DNA of 56,574 nt from an uncultured Collinsella sp. Lineage in GTDB: Bacteria > Actinomycetota > Coriobacteriia > Coriobacteriales > Coriobacteriaceae. The first letter of the stretch is position 1; each line of letters opens with the position of its first letter. A program made the position numbers and the translations under genes. Below the pieces are notes generated by a model. It worked only from the letters and a program-made list of their open reading frames with translations. It did not search any database and was not told the origin of the DNA. Of this stretch, positions 26,846 through 35,141 are shown in pieces. The stretch lies in NCBI GenBank assembly GCA_900549345.1, contig UROC01000005.1:1-56574 (forward strand), given 5' to 3'.

Positions 26846-28303
26846 TTACATCAGGCCAAAGAGGTGGAACCAGGCGGCCTCGACCAGCACGACGATAAAG
26901 ACGACCGCGGTGAGGGGAATACCCATGCGCATGGCCTCTTTGGAGGTGTAGCCGCCGGCGTCCTTGCCCTCGCCGATAAGGATCGGCAGGTTGTGGAACG
27001 GCAGGATGTAGTGGATGTTGATGGACGTGAAGACGATGAGCGCCACGGCAAGCGGGCTTACGCTGGAGCCGGCCGCGAAGCTGATGAACGCCGGCACGCA
27101 CACACCGAGCACGGCCATGACCGAGCCCATGAACATGTGGATGATCATGGAGAGCGCGGCGACGAGCAGGGCGAACAGGAAGATGTTCTCGGGCACGGAG
27201 CTGGGAAGCACGACGTCGGCGATCCAGGCGTTCATGCCGGTGGCGCCGCCCACGGAACCCACGGCCATGGCGGCCGTCAGGAACATGAGGGACTTGATGT
27301 CGACAGCGTTCCAGCTGGCAGGAGTGAGGACCTCGCCGATGATGGGCATGGCGAGTGCGACGCCAATGGCCAGGGTGACCCAGCCGATATAGTCGCCCGA
27401 GACGGTGAGCCACAGCGCGATGGCGATGACAAGCCACACGATGGTGCGGATCTCCTTGACGGAGAGCTTGCCGAGCGCGGCCTGCTTGGCCACGATCTGC
27501 TCGCGATCGTAGACGAGCTCCTTGCTGGGCTTAAAGAGGAAGAGGCCCAAGAACAGGGTGCACAGCAGCGCGACCAGCATAGGCACGCTCATGTACAGGA
27601 ACCAGTCGACAAAGGACGGGCTCATGCCGCCGGCCTCGGCGCTGTACTGCGCAACGAGCGGGTTGAGTGTGGAGTCGCCCGTCAGGAAGAACATGGAGCC
27701 CGGGGCAGCAGCGGCAAACACGAGGAAGCCGAGCTTACCCTTGTCGTCGTCACCGTAGCCGGCGGACTCGGCGATGACCGAGACGACGGCGAGGATGAGG
27801 AAGGCGCGGGGGAACGGATGCGGGATCAGCAGCGACAGCACAAAGGTGAGCGCGAAGATTGAGATGATGAGCGACTTGGCATCGCGCACGAACTTGAGCA
27901 TAAACGCATAGGCGATGCGCTCGCCCAGGCCCGACTCCTTGACCGCGCTGGCGATGAGGTAGGCGCCGATGACGAGCCACATGGTGGCTTTGGTCCACGA
28001 GCTAAACGTGGAGGCGACCGTCGCCGAGATGCTCGCGGCACCCGTGTCGTCCACGCACACCTTGAACAGAACGAGCAGCGCGCAATAGAGCAGGCCCACA
28101 AAGCCCGGCTGTGCCACGCCACACGCCCAGAACACCACCGTGGCGAGCGTCAACGCCAGACAGGTCTGACCGCCGACCGTAAGCTCGACCGTCGAGCTCA
28201 GCTCCGCCAAAGGAAGAAACTTCACCAGCAAAAAGACAACGATACCCAGCACAAAGCCAATTTCGCGCTTGGTGATCTTAAACGCCTTCTTTTCCGCTTC
28301 CAT
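26846..28303 (-). CDS. DASS/SLC13-type anion transporter
   Basis: Polytopic carrier of 485 residues with about 12 hydrophobic segments, related to the divalent anion:sodium symporters that move di- and monocarboxylates. Two pseudo-symmetric substrate-site regions are visible, FFLTGDSTLNPLVAQY and SINIHYILPFHNLPILIG. The canonical SNT motifs are not kept exactly, so the substrate may differ from dicarboxylates. The ATG at 28303 has GGTGGGG upstream. It lies immediately before ubiD and probably brings in the acid that UbiD decarboxylates. Confidence 0.88.
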   Translation of the reverse strand: MEAEKKAFKITKREIGFVLGIVVFLLVKFLPLAELSSTVELTVGGQTCLALTLATVVFWACGVAQPGFVGLLYCALLVLFKVCVDDTGAASISATVASTFSSWTKATMWLVIGAYLIASAVKESGLGERIAYAFMLKFVRDAKSLIISIFALTFVLSLLIPHPFPRAFLILAVVSVIAESAGYGDDDKGKLGFLVFAAAAPGSMFFLTGDSTLNPLVAQYSAEAGGMSPSFVDWFLYMSVPMLVALLCTLFLGLFLFKPSKELVYDREQIVAKQAALGKLSVKEIRTIVWLVIAIALWLTVSGDYIGWVTLAIGVALAMPIIGEVLTPASWNAVDIKSLMFLTAAMAVGSVGGATGMNAWIADVVLPSSVPENIFLFALLVAALSMIIHMFMGSVMAVLGVCVPAFISFAAGSSVSPLAVALIVFTSINIHYILPFHNLPILIGEGKDAGGYTSKEAMRMGIPLTAVVFIVVLVEAAWFHLFGLM

Positions 28304-28356
28304 CTCCCCACCTTTCTTGTTGGGGGCGCTCCGGATTCGCGGCCACGTTGCCACTT

Positions 28357-28387
28357 AAAAAGGGGCGCCCGTTATCGGACACCCCTT
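28357..28387 (-). terminator. Terminator or attenuator upstream of the transporter gene
   Basis: On the minus strand the stem AAGGGG-CCG / CGG-CCCCTT is followed directly by TTTT. It sits 54 bases before the transporter start and 160 bases after the LpdD-NUDIX stop. It may end the upstream message or act as a leader attenuator for the transporter-UbiD-UbiX genes. Confidence 0.55.
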
Positions 28388-28453
28388 ACGTTGCGCTGTG
28401 TTGTGGCAATACAGTCAAGCGGGATTTTTGGATGAGAAGCGATCCTCTGGACA

Positions 28454-28519
28454 AAAAGCGTCACAACATTCGACGCTTTTCCTCGTTTTCGAGATTTTCA
28501 TCAAATGTTGTGACGGTTT
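28454..28519. repeat. Intergenic hairpin repeat, family C, copy 2
   Basis: Same 66 bases as 23543-23608 with one change (TCGAATG to TCAAATG in the right arm). Followed by a degenerate family B hairpin. Confidence 0.75.
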
Positions 28520-28522
28520 GGA

Positions 28523-28552
28523 TATGGCAAAGGGACTGTACCTTTGTTACAT
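28523..28552 (-). repeat. Degenerate family B hairpin after the LpdD-NUDIX gene
   Basis: ATGGCAAAGGGA and the right arm ACCTTTGTTACAT flank a CTGT centre. It overlaps the end of the fusion gene. Confidence 0.45.
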
Positions 28553-29494
28553 AGCGAGGGCCGTACGGATGGATGGGTCGCTGAGGGCCTCGCGAAGCCA
28601 GGGGGCCAGCTGCTCGGGGCGACCCTGCAGGTAGCCGTCGAGCTCGGACGGGGCCACGCGGCGCACCTCCGAGATCTCCCCTTGGTTGATATGCAGCTCA
28701 CCCGGCTCAACGTGGGCAAGGTAGACCTCGCACCATTCGCACTCGCAGCGGCCGTCGCCGTGATCCTCGCGGTACACCACGTGACCGAGGTGCTTGAGCT
28801 GGTCGGGTTCACGCTTGATGCCGAGCTCCTCACCGATGCGGCGCGCTGTGGCGTCCGCGACGTCTTCCCCGGGGAGCGGATGTCCGGCGCAACTATCGGC
28901 CAGCACCCCGCCCCACAGGCGCTTAAGCGGACTGCGGCGACAGAGCAGCAGGCGCGCGTCTTCGCCCTGGCCCTCGACCAGAAGCGTCAGAAATGCCTGG
29001 TGCAGGATGCCCTCCCCCGTATGGGCTTCGATGCGATCGACGGGGCCAAGCGCCTCGCCGGTCGCGGCATCAACCGCCACGACCTCGGCGCCCGCGCCTC
29101 CCTCATCCCAGCCGGCACGCAGGATGCAGGCTGCCGCAGCCTCGAGCGCGGCGATAAGCTCCTTGGTGGTATCGAGCACGCGCTGCAGGTCGTCCGCGCT
29201 CGCGTGCTCGACATGAAAGCCCGTACTTGCAACTACCGGTACGCCAAAGCGCGTGGCCAGCGCCGCCGCGATATCGTGCGCCGGGATCTCGTCTCGATGG
29301 CAAGGCACTGCGAGAATGCTCACCGTCGCCGTGCGGCCGGGCTCGGGGCGCGGAATGGCCTGCGCCGTGGCGCCCAGGTGCGCAAACTCCGGCGAGCAGG
29401 CGTAGACCGCCATACCTCGCGGCGTCACCGTCAGCTGGGCCTCGAGCGTAAACTTGCCCTCGCCCACTGCAACCTTTGTCGTGTGCATACCCAT
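28547..29494 (-). CDS. LpdD-like domain fused to a NUDIX/IPP-isomerase-like domain
   Basis: A 315-residue two-domain protein. Residues 7-125 resemble LpdD, the small protein found with UbiD-type gallate decarboxylases and thought to act on prenylated flavin (RGMAVYACSPEFAHLGATAQ, VPCHRDEI, STGFHVEHASADDL). Residues 155-305 are a type I isopentenyl-diphosphate isomerase-like NUDIX domain: metal ligands His158 and His165 (AHTGEGILHQAF), His205 (AGHPLPGE), Glu251 and Glu253 (ECEWCEVY) align with E. coli Idi. The catalytic Cys67 position is Ala203, with Cys202 next to it, and the NUDIX box keeps two Glu (GEELGI). The ATG at 29494 follows AGGAGA. Next to UbiX, it may supply dimethylallyl (di)phosphate or mature the cofactor. 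Function is inferred. Confidence 0.82.
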   Translation of the reverse strand: MGMHTTKVAVGEGKFTLEAQLTVTPRGMAVYACSPEFAHLGATAQAIPRPEPGRTATVSILAVPCHRDEIPAHDIAAALATRFGVPVVASTGFHVEHASADDLQRVLDTTKELIAALEAAAACILRAGWDEGGAGAEVVAVDAATGEALGPVDRIEAHTGEGILHQAFLTLLVEGQGEDARLLLCRRSPLKRLWGGVLADSCAGHPLPGEDVADATARRIGEELGIKREPDQLKHLGHVVYREDHGDGRCECEWCEVYLAHVEPGELHINQGEISEVRRVAPSELDGYLQGRPEQLAPWLREALSDPSIRTALAM

Positions 29495-29566
29495 GGGATC
29501 TCCTGTCGCCCGCGATGTACCTGAGACCATCTTCGCCTGTATTGCGACTATACAGGCAAGCTCACC

Positions 29567-29597
29567 ATGTGACAAAGGGACTGTCCCTTTGTCACAT
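29567..29597. repeat. Hairpin family B, copy 2
   Basis: Perfect 14-base arms ATGTGACAAAGGGA / TCCCTTTGTCACAT with a CTG loop, between the divergent LpdD-NUDIX and MFS genes. Here it is in a promoter region rather than at a gene 3' end. Confidence 0.65.
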
Positions 29598-29655
29598 TCT
29601 GTTAGAGTTGCAGGGATTGAATCCCGCTTATTCATGCGACATTGGAGTGACAACC

Positions 29656-30909
29656 TTGACCGCCGCGACCACGCCTAAAAGTAAGTCAACCGCCGCCGCG
29701 CTCTCCCCCGCGCGCACCAAGCTCTGCCTAGCGCTGCTCGTGCTGTTGGGATTCTCGCTCGGCTGCTCCGAGTTCGTGGTCATCGGCATCGAAAGTGACT
29801 TGGCGACGGAACTCGGCATATCGCTTGCCACAGCGGGCCAGCTCATCAGCGTGTTTGCACTTGTCTACGCTATCGCGACGCCGGTGCTCGCGCTCAGCAC
29901 GGGGCGTTTTCGCCGATACCAGCTGCTCGTGTGCTATAGCATCGTCTTTGTGCTCGGCAACCTGGTCATGGCACTGGCGCCCAACTTCCAGGTGCTCTTT
30001 ATCTCGCGCATCATCCTGGGTTCCGTCTCGGGCGCACTGCTCGCCGTGGGCGTGACGTACATCCCCGAGCTGCTGTCCCCGCAGCAAACTTCGCTTGCCA
30101 TCTCGGTGGTATATGGTGCGTTTTCCGTGGCAATGGTCTTTGTGACCTCGATTGGCAAGTTTGTGGCCGACACGCTCGATTGGCACGTGGCCATGTACGG
30201 CACGCTGGCCTTTGCCGTTTTGATCTGCGGAGCGCTCGTGATGTTTATGCCGCGCGCTGGGCAAACCGACGAGCCTGCCACCTTTCGCGAGCAGGCGGGT
30301 CTGCTACGCGAGCCGAGCATCATCACCGGCATGCTCATCTTCTTGTTTGGTGTGGGCTCGGTCTATGTATTCTACGGCTACGTGACGCCCTATCTGGAGC
30401 AGGTGCTGGGTATGGGCACTGTCCAGGCGAGCACCACGCTTATGGCCTATGGCGCGTTCTGCCTGATCTCGAACATCCTGGGCGGATGGATCGATGCGCG
30501 CTTTGGCATGAAGGCGCTGCTTGTGACGTTTGTGCTGCAGGCTGCGGCGTTACTCGGGCTGTTCGCTGTGGGCGGCACTATGCCACTCGCGCTGGCCTTT
30601 GTCTTTAGCTTGGCGCTGCTCATGTACCTGTTCTCGGTGTCATGCATCACGCACTTTATGGACGTGGCACGCAGCCGCCATCCCAAGTCGTTGGTGCTCG
30701 CGAGTTCGGTTGAGCCCATGGCGTTTAACGTCGGCATTTCGTTTGGCACCGCGGTGGGCGGCGCCGTGGTAAGCAGCGTTGGCATTGCATACGTAGGCGC
30801 AGTGGGCGCCGCGTTCTCGCTTGTAGCCTGGGCGCTTACGCTGGTAACGATTAAGTTGGCTCGCTGGGAGCGCCACCGTCAATCAGCACAGCCCCGGATA
30901 CAGGCATAG
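29656..30909 (+). CDS. MFS transporter (DHA1/sugar-efflux-like)
   Basis: Twelve-helix major facilitator of about 417 residues. The first helix reads LALLVLLGFSLGCSEFVVIG, typical of the AraJ/SotB-like and drug-efflux DHA1 group, and the loop after helix 2 carries LSTGRFRRYQLL. The TTG at 29656 with GGAG eight bases upstream is chosen; a GTG three codons earlier is possible. Being divergent from the prenyl-FMN genes, it could export a product of that pathway, but nothing shows this directly. Confidence 0.85.
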   Translation: MTAATTPKSKSTAAALSPARTKLCLALLVLLGFSLGCSEFVVIGIESDLATELGISLATAGQLISVFALVYAIATPVLALSTGRFRRYQLLVCYSIVFVLGNLVMALAPNFQVLFISRIILGSVSGALLAVGVTYIPELLSPQQTSLAISVVYGAFSVAMVFVTSIGKFVADTLDWHVAMYGTLAFAVLICGALVMFMPRAGQTDEPATFREQAGLLREPSIITGMLIFLFGVGSVYVFYGYVTPYLEQVLGMGTVQASTTLMAYGAFCLISNILGGWIDARFGMKALLVTFVLQAAALLGLFAVGGTMPLALAFVFSLALLMYLFSVSCITHFMDVARSRHPKSLVLASSVEPMAFNVGISFGTAVGGAVVSSVGIAYVGAVGAAFSLVAWALTLVTIKLARWERHRQSAQPRIQA

Positions 30910-30999
30910 AGGCGAACATAGCCCAAGGTGACGAGCAACCGGTGAAACCGTCCCATACGAGTAGTGTTTATCCGCCTGCAAGCTCCAGCAGTGCAATTT

Positions 31000-31055
31000 C
31001 GTGTATTTCAGATACACGCTTTTCTACGATTTCGTGTATTTCAAATACACGAAAT
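31000..31055. repeat. Two tandem hairpins after the MFS gene
   Basis: A first hairpin CGTGTAT-TTCAG-ATACACG is followed by a perfect palindrome with 13-base arms ATTTCGTGTATTT / AAATACACGAAAT around one C. The two units share TTTCGTGTATTTCA and are probably duplicates. Confidence 0.6.
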
Positions 31056-31102
31056 TTCCCATCGAAACGATCGCAGGGTGATTCTATCCGCTTCCGAAAT
31101 GC

Positions 31103-31138
31103 AAAAGCGGCGACAGAGCGCAATCTGTCGCCGCTTTT
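31103..31138. terminator. Bidirectional intrinsic terminator
   Basis: Arms AAAAGCGGCGACAG / CTGTCGCCGCTTTT give U tracts on both strands. It serves the MFS gene from the left and the EIIB-like frame from the right. Confidence 0.75.
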
Positions 31139-31386
31139 TATACTGGATCATTGCGCACAGACAATGCCGACCATTCCATACCCAATAACAATTCACGCAT
31201 CTGAGCCGCGTAGTTGAATGCCATGTTGCCGCAGACAATCAGTACGCTGTCGTTTGCATGTACGATGCCACGCACTTCGAGCTTCTCGGTAAACTCCGCA
31301 TCATCAGCGACCTTGTCGCAATCGTTGAGCTGGATGAACAGACGAGTGAAGCGGGCCTCAATGGGCTTGATGCCGTCGCCGCCCAC
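31138..31386 (-). pseudogene. PTS EIIB-like fragment lacking the phosphorylation Cys
   Basis: An 82-residue frame with the pattern of a glucose-type EIIB domain (FTRLFIQLND, EVRGIVHANDSVLIVCGN, MRELL). In EIIB domains the CxTRLR motif holds the phosphorylated Cys; here that position is Arg (EARFTRLF). The GTG start has a poor ribosome-binding site. The frame stays open 17 codons further upstream without a good start. It may be a degenerate remnant or a regulatory EIIB-like protein. Confidence 0.45.
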
Positions 31387-31468
31387 CGCCTCAACGCTAG
31401 CTAAGAAATTGGGCTGGGTACAAATCCTCTTAGATTTAAATTGCCTCTATATGAAAGGATTTCGTCCT

Positions 31469-31516
31469 ATGAAACGCGTATTGTTTGCACGTAATAAAGG
31501 GACGACATGCGGCTAG
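31469..31516 (+). pseudogene. Decayed 5' end resembling a low-MW tyrosine phosphatase gene
   Basis: Fifteen codons starting MKRVLFA and ending GTTCG before a stop look like a degraded version of the family N-terminus (MKRVLFVCxGNTCR). The leader TATATGAAAGGATTTC also resembles the leader of the intact gene at 40385 (TATATGAGAGGTTTC). It precedes the restriction-modification module and may be an old insertion junction. Similarity is short. Confidence 0.35.
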
Positions 31517-31699
31517 CACCGAACGCGACCTCAACCAATCAACACGACAGCGGGCTATCAGCGGTGTCCTTTAACCAATAATGGAGACCGGCTCGTGATC
31601 AACGCTCTGAGCACCGAGCTGCCACGTACACAAGGACTGACCGGAATTAATGTCTTATCATATAGGCAACGTTTTCTCCAATGAACGGGAGACTTTAAT

Positions 31700-32965
31700 A
31701 TGCCCAACACCACCGTTATCAACCAGCCTCTAAACGGCAATCTTGGCGATTACCTTATCAGTTGTCTCGAAGACGCTGATTTTGATATAGCAAATATCAT
31801 AGTGGCCTTTGCAAAGAATAGCGGTGTTCTTAGGCTCAAGCCGGCTCTAGAGCAGTTCAAGGCTCGTGGTGCAGAAATCAATATTTTTGTTGGAATTGAC
31901 CTCGATGGCACATCATACGAAGCCTTGATCAGCTTGTCTAAGCTGGCCGACAAACTTTATGTCGTTCATACCGAATCTGACCAGACCTTCCATTCAAAGG
32001 TTTACAACTTCAAGAAAAAAGACAGGTCCATCGTCGTTGTTGGATCGAACAATCTAACTGCTGGTGGGCTCTGGACGAATCTTGAAAGCTGTTCCATCGA
32101 GCAGCTTGACCTAAGCGAGCAATCCGATCGATCCGTTCAATGCCAAATCGATTCATATATCAGTGATATTACTGAAATGCAAGGGCTATCCATGGAGATT
32201 AAATGCCAAGAGGATATTGAAGCACTTCTCAAGGCTGGGTATGTCTCGAAAGAAGCCAAAACTCGAATTCGCAGGGAATCAGCACGGAGACAGATCTCTA
32301 AAGAAAGCCTTGACAGTATCAAACCATTCATCAGCCGTATTAAGGCCTCGCTTCCCCCAATTATGCCAGATGGGCAGCATAAGTCCGCTCTGCCCGATAC
32401 GACCAAGGCAAAGATCGAGGCACGCCTTTCTGCTTCCGAACCAACCCTCGACAAGCTCAACGGCGACGGCAACAGCATTTGGTTTGAAACTAGAAAGATG
32501 ACTGGCGGCTCAAGAAATATCCTTGATTTGTCGAAAAAATCACTCGTAAAGCAGGGAGACCCGCAATACACCGCCTTTTCAATTGATGGCTCCAGCACCG
32601 AGATGAAGGGCGGAGTGCAGTTCTTTGGCATCGATCCGGCAAATACAAGCTCTTCAATCGACATTACCATCAACTACGACGGCGTTGACTATAAGGGAAA
32701 CACAATTAAATATCCCACCGGCGATAAAGCTAACGGAACCTGGCGCCTACAAATCAAAGGTGAATCATCTGATGGGGAAAATATATTAGACTCCTTTGAG
32801 AGAGACTATCTAGTAAATAAGATTCTTGTTTTTACAAAAATCGACGAAAGATATTTTTTCATGTCGATATTTGATGCCTCTGACCTTAATGACTTTATCG
32901 ATGTTTCGAAAGTCGTTGCCTATAATGGCAGCAACAGGAGATCAAGGCTGCTCGGACTGTGGTAA
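31700..32965 (+). CDS. PLD-family restriction endonuclease (BfiI/NgoFVII-like)
   Basis: A 421-residue protein with a phospholipase D-type nuclease domain at the N-terminus. His98 and Lys100 (FHSKVYNF) form a single HKD-type motif and GSNNLTAGGLW follows at 115. BfiI and NgoFVII use this arrangement as a metal-independent dimeric nuclease, with a C-terminal DNA-recognition domain; the C-terminal 200 residues here (about 220-421) would play that part. The gene faces two adenine methyltransferases tail-to-tail, 8 bp apart. Base composition is AT-richer than the core genome. The ATG has GGGAG upstream. Confidence 0.8.
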   Translation: MPNTTVINQPLNGNLGDYLISCLEDADFDIANIIVAFAKNSGVLRLKPALEQFKARGAEINIFVGIDLDGTSYEALISLSKLADKLYVVHTESDQTFHSKVYNFKKKDRSIVVVGSNNLTAGGLWTNLESCSIEQLDLSEQSDRSVQCQIDSYISDITEMQGLSMEIKCQEDIEALLKAGYVSKEAKTRIRRESARRQISKESLDSIKPFISRIKASLPPIMPDGQHKSALPDTTKAKIEARLSASEPTLDKLNGDGNSIWFETRKMTGGSRNILDLSKKSLVKQGDPQYTAFSIDGSSTEMKGGVQFFGIDPANTSSSIDITINYDGVDYKGNTIKYPTGDKANGTWRLQIKGESSDGENILDSFERDYLVNKILVFTKIDERYFFMSIFDASDLNDFIDVSKVVAYNGSNRRSRLLGLW

Positions 32966-32973
32966 AAACTGCC

Positions 32974-33822
32974 CTAGAATCGCGTTATCCACTCCCTGTG
33001 TTTTTTGGGTTTATTACCACTGATTCCGCCTTTCGCTCCCCCAAAGGTAAGTTCTTCTGATTGGCTCCCCAAAGGAATGCCCTCTGAAATGAATAGCGGC
33101 GAATCGTTGAGCTTTTTAAAAGCCTCAACGAACACATTTAGGTCGAAATTAAAACCATAGCTCGTAGTACCCCGATACGGAGGATCGACATAAACGACAG
33201 CAGGTTTGTCAATTTCGCTATACGCAAAATCTAGGATGTTTTCTTTCAGACAGGTTATCCCGTTGCCGCTTTTAACAAGTTCCCTCACGCGCCTATACAG
33301 GGTTTCTGGCGCCGGCTGCATTGGATTGGCTGGACTTTTTCGAACACTGCTGGCTGTCGGCTCCCAATAGTCGCGAAAAAACGCGTTGGACCACTTACCG
33401 TTTTTGAGCCATATTTGCTTCCCCCCAAAAGAGCAGGATTGAAGAATAGGATATATATAACGCTCATCCCCCTTTAAGGGCTCATTTGCAAGCGCAGTCA
33501 TATATGTCTTTATTTCTCGTTTATCTTTTGGAATTCTATCCAACTCTTCTTTAAAGACTGCTAAATCGAATTCGCCTTCCCCTATGGCTTTCCAGAAGGT
33601 TCCCCAAGAGCTAGCATCTAGCATGGTGATTTGCTGAGGCTTAATACCCCTATTAAGAAGCTCTATCGATATGGCTCCTGAGCCGCAGCACATATCATAG
33701 AACCGTACAATTCCGTTGTCTTCGGGGTAAACAGACAACAGTCTATCTACTATTTGACCAGCAATTCGCTGCTTGCCACCTTGGTAACAGCAAGGCACAC
33801 GCAATTGAACCGTTTTGCTCAT
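32974..33822 (-). CDS. D12-class DNA adenine methyltransferase (Dam-like)
   Basis: N6-adenine methyltransferase, 282 residues. The SAM-binding motif is FYDMCCGSGAISIELL (about 42-57) and the catalytic motif is DPPYRGTT (Asp213-Tyr216). The target-recognition region lies between them. It starts at the last base of the upstream methyltransferase gene, so they are translationally coupled. Two methyltransferases beside one PLD nuclease suggest an asymmetric recognition site with each enzyme protecting one strand. Confidence 0.88.
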   Translation of the reverse strand: MSKTVQLRVPCCYQGGKQRIAGQIVDRLLSVYPEDNGIVRFYDMCCGSGAISIELLNRGIKPQQITMLDASSWGTFWKAIGEGEFDLAVFKEELDRIPKDKREIKTYMTALANEPLKGDERYIYPILQSCSFGGKQIWLKNGKWSNAFFRDYWEPTASSVRKSPANPMQPAPETLYRRVRELVKSGNGITCLKENILDFAYSEIDKPAVVYVDPPYRGTTSYGFNFDLNVFVEAFKKLNDSPLFISEGIPLGSQSEELTFGGAKGGISGNKPKKHREWITRF

Positions 33823-35141
33823 TAGCCCACCTCTGGACGCTTATTTCGAATAAGGATACGGGCATAGGAGCGTTTCCCATTAATAACCCCTACACCACCT
33901 TTGTCGTTCATATGACGTTTATAACCGACCAGCTTCAATGTTTCCGGATTTGAATTAGCACGGACGTTGCCATTGGCCAGCATTAAAATATCAAACTGGT
34001 CTGGATCGTATTTATCCAAGAACGTTATTGGCACACCCATTATTCCTGGGTAATCGTATGGGATATTCGCGGTACGCGACACGTTAATGGCATTGTAATT
34101 ATCAAAAGTTGGGTAATCTTGAGAGTTATACGCTTTTGATAGCTCGAGCCCTTTATGACGTTGTGTCATGTCAAGATTCGTATACCAGCGAATACCCTTT
34201 ACTTTTATATACCGTCTTCCGTCATCATCGCATCCACAACCAGTCGCTTGAAGCGGATAAGTGCTAGGAACATAGAATTTTCTATCCCCTGAATGAATAC
34301 TTGCCCCGAGCCATATTTTATTATCTCGAATCAGCGGGAACACTTCCTTATAGGTAGCTGCGTTAATGTTTCCAATAATTAGGAATTTCTTTTCTTTTGA
34401 AATTAGAGTGCCAATGAAATCCCTAAATAACGAAAAGGGCGGATTAGTAACAACAACATCAGAGGAATCCAATAAAGAGAGACATTCACTTGAACGAAAA
34501 TCTCCGTCGCCGTCAAGCAATTCAATAGAGTTTCCCGGCAAAGAAAACAGGCTTTCGGGAATAAACGTATTGTGGTCAGCCTGAATGTTGTCGTCATCAA
34601 CAAATGTAACAACAGCTTTGTAGGCTCTCCTACACCCAACGGCACGCGAGACAAACAGCTTATCGACCGAACACTCATTTCTCGATAATGAAGAGTATTG
34701 ATAGCAGGTAGCGATTAACTTCCTGATTTTTAGTTCATTAAAATGCAAAACAAAGTACTTGAAGAAATTTGACTCAAAGGGGTCATCGCAATTGCATAGG
34801 ACCACTTTGTCTTCAAAGCAACTTTTATAAAAGCAAAGTTCCGCCTCGATATCGCAAAGCTGAGTATAAAATTCGTCTTTTTTTGCTACCCCAGCGCGGT
34901 TAAGCTCTGCGTTTCCGCGCAATTCATCCGACACAATCGCCTTGTCATTTTTTGCCGAACCAGAATACAAAATGCCATTCGTATCCAGCTTCATCTCAAA
35001 TGGCATCCCCTGCTCGCGAACCACTGCTTTCAAAAAAGCACTTACGCCCGCTGAAAGGCTAATGCCAAGTTCATCAAACACAGCGTTAGCAGCGTCTTTT
35101 AACTTAGGATCAATTCGTACCGTAGTAGCTGGTGCCTTCAC
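33822..35141 (-). CDS. RelB/DinJ-like domain fused to an EcoRI-family adenine methyltransferase
   Basis: A 439-residue protein. Residues 1-50 (TTVRIDPKLKDAANAVFDEL, then GISLSAGVSAFLKAVVREQG and MPFEM) match the ribbon-helix-helix antitoxin DinJ/RelB. Residues from about 85 on resemble the adenine-specific methyltransferases of the EcoRI family, with the catalytic motif NPPF at 233-236 (DVVVTNPPFSLF) and DEFYTQL near the domain start. The RHH part could bind the promoter and autoregulate the operon, which is inference. No toxin gene is next to it. The ATG start lies before an AT-rich region. Confidence 0.8.
   Translation of the reverse strand: MKAPATTVRIDPKLKDAANAVFDELGISLSAGVSAFLKAVVREQGMPFEMKLDTNGILYSGSAKNDKAIVSDELRGNAELNRAGVAKKDEFYTQLCDIEAELCFYKSCFEDKVVLCNCDDPFESNFFKYFVLHFNELKIRKLIATCYQYSSLSRNECSVDKLFVSRAVGCRRAYKAVVTFVDDDNIQADHNTFIPESLFSLPGNSIELLDGDGDFRSSECLSLLDSSDVVVTNPPFSLFRDFIGTLISKEKKFLIIGNINAATYKEVFPLIRDNKIWLGASIHSGDRKFYVPSTYPLQATGCGCDDDGRRYIKVKGIRWYTNLDMTQRHKGLELSKAYNSQDYPTFDNYNAINVSRTANIPYDYPGIMGVPITFLDKYDPDQFDILMLANGNVRANSNPETLKLVGYKRHMNDKGGVGVINGKRSYARILIRNKRPEVG

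Noticed and set aside
31214..31516. 100-codon plus-strand frame overlapping the EIIB-like fragment
   Set aside because: The left part is a shadow of the minus-strand frame. Only the last 15 codons with their own start resemble a known protein.
33822..35141. Toxin gene partner for the RelB/DinJ-like domain
   Set aside because: No RelE/YafQ-type frame is present next to this gene on either strand.
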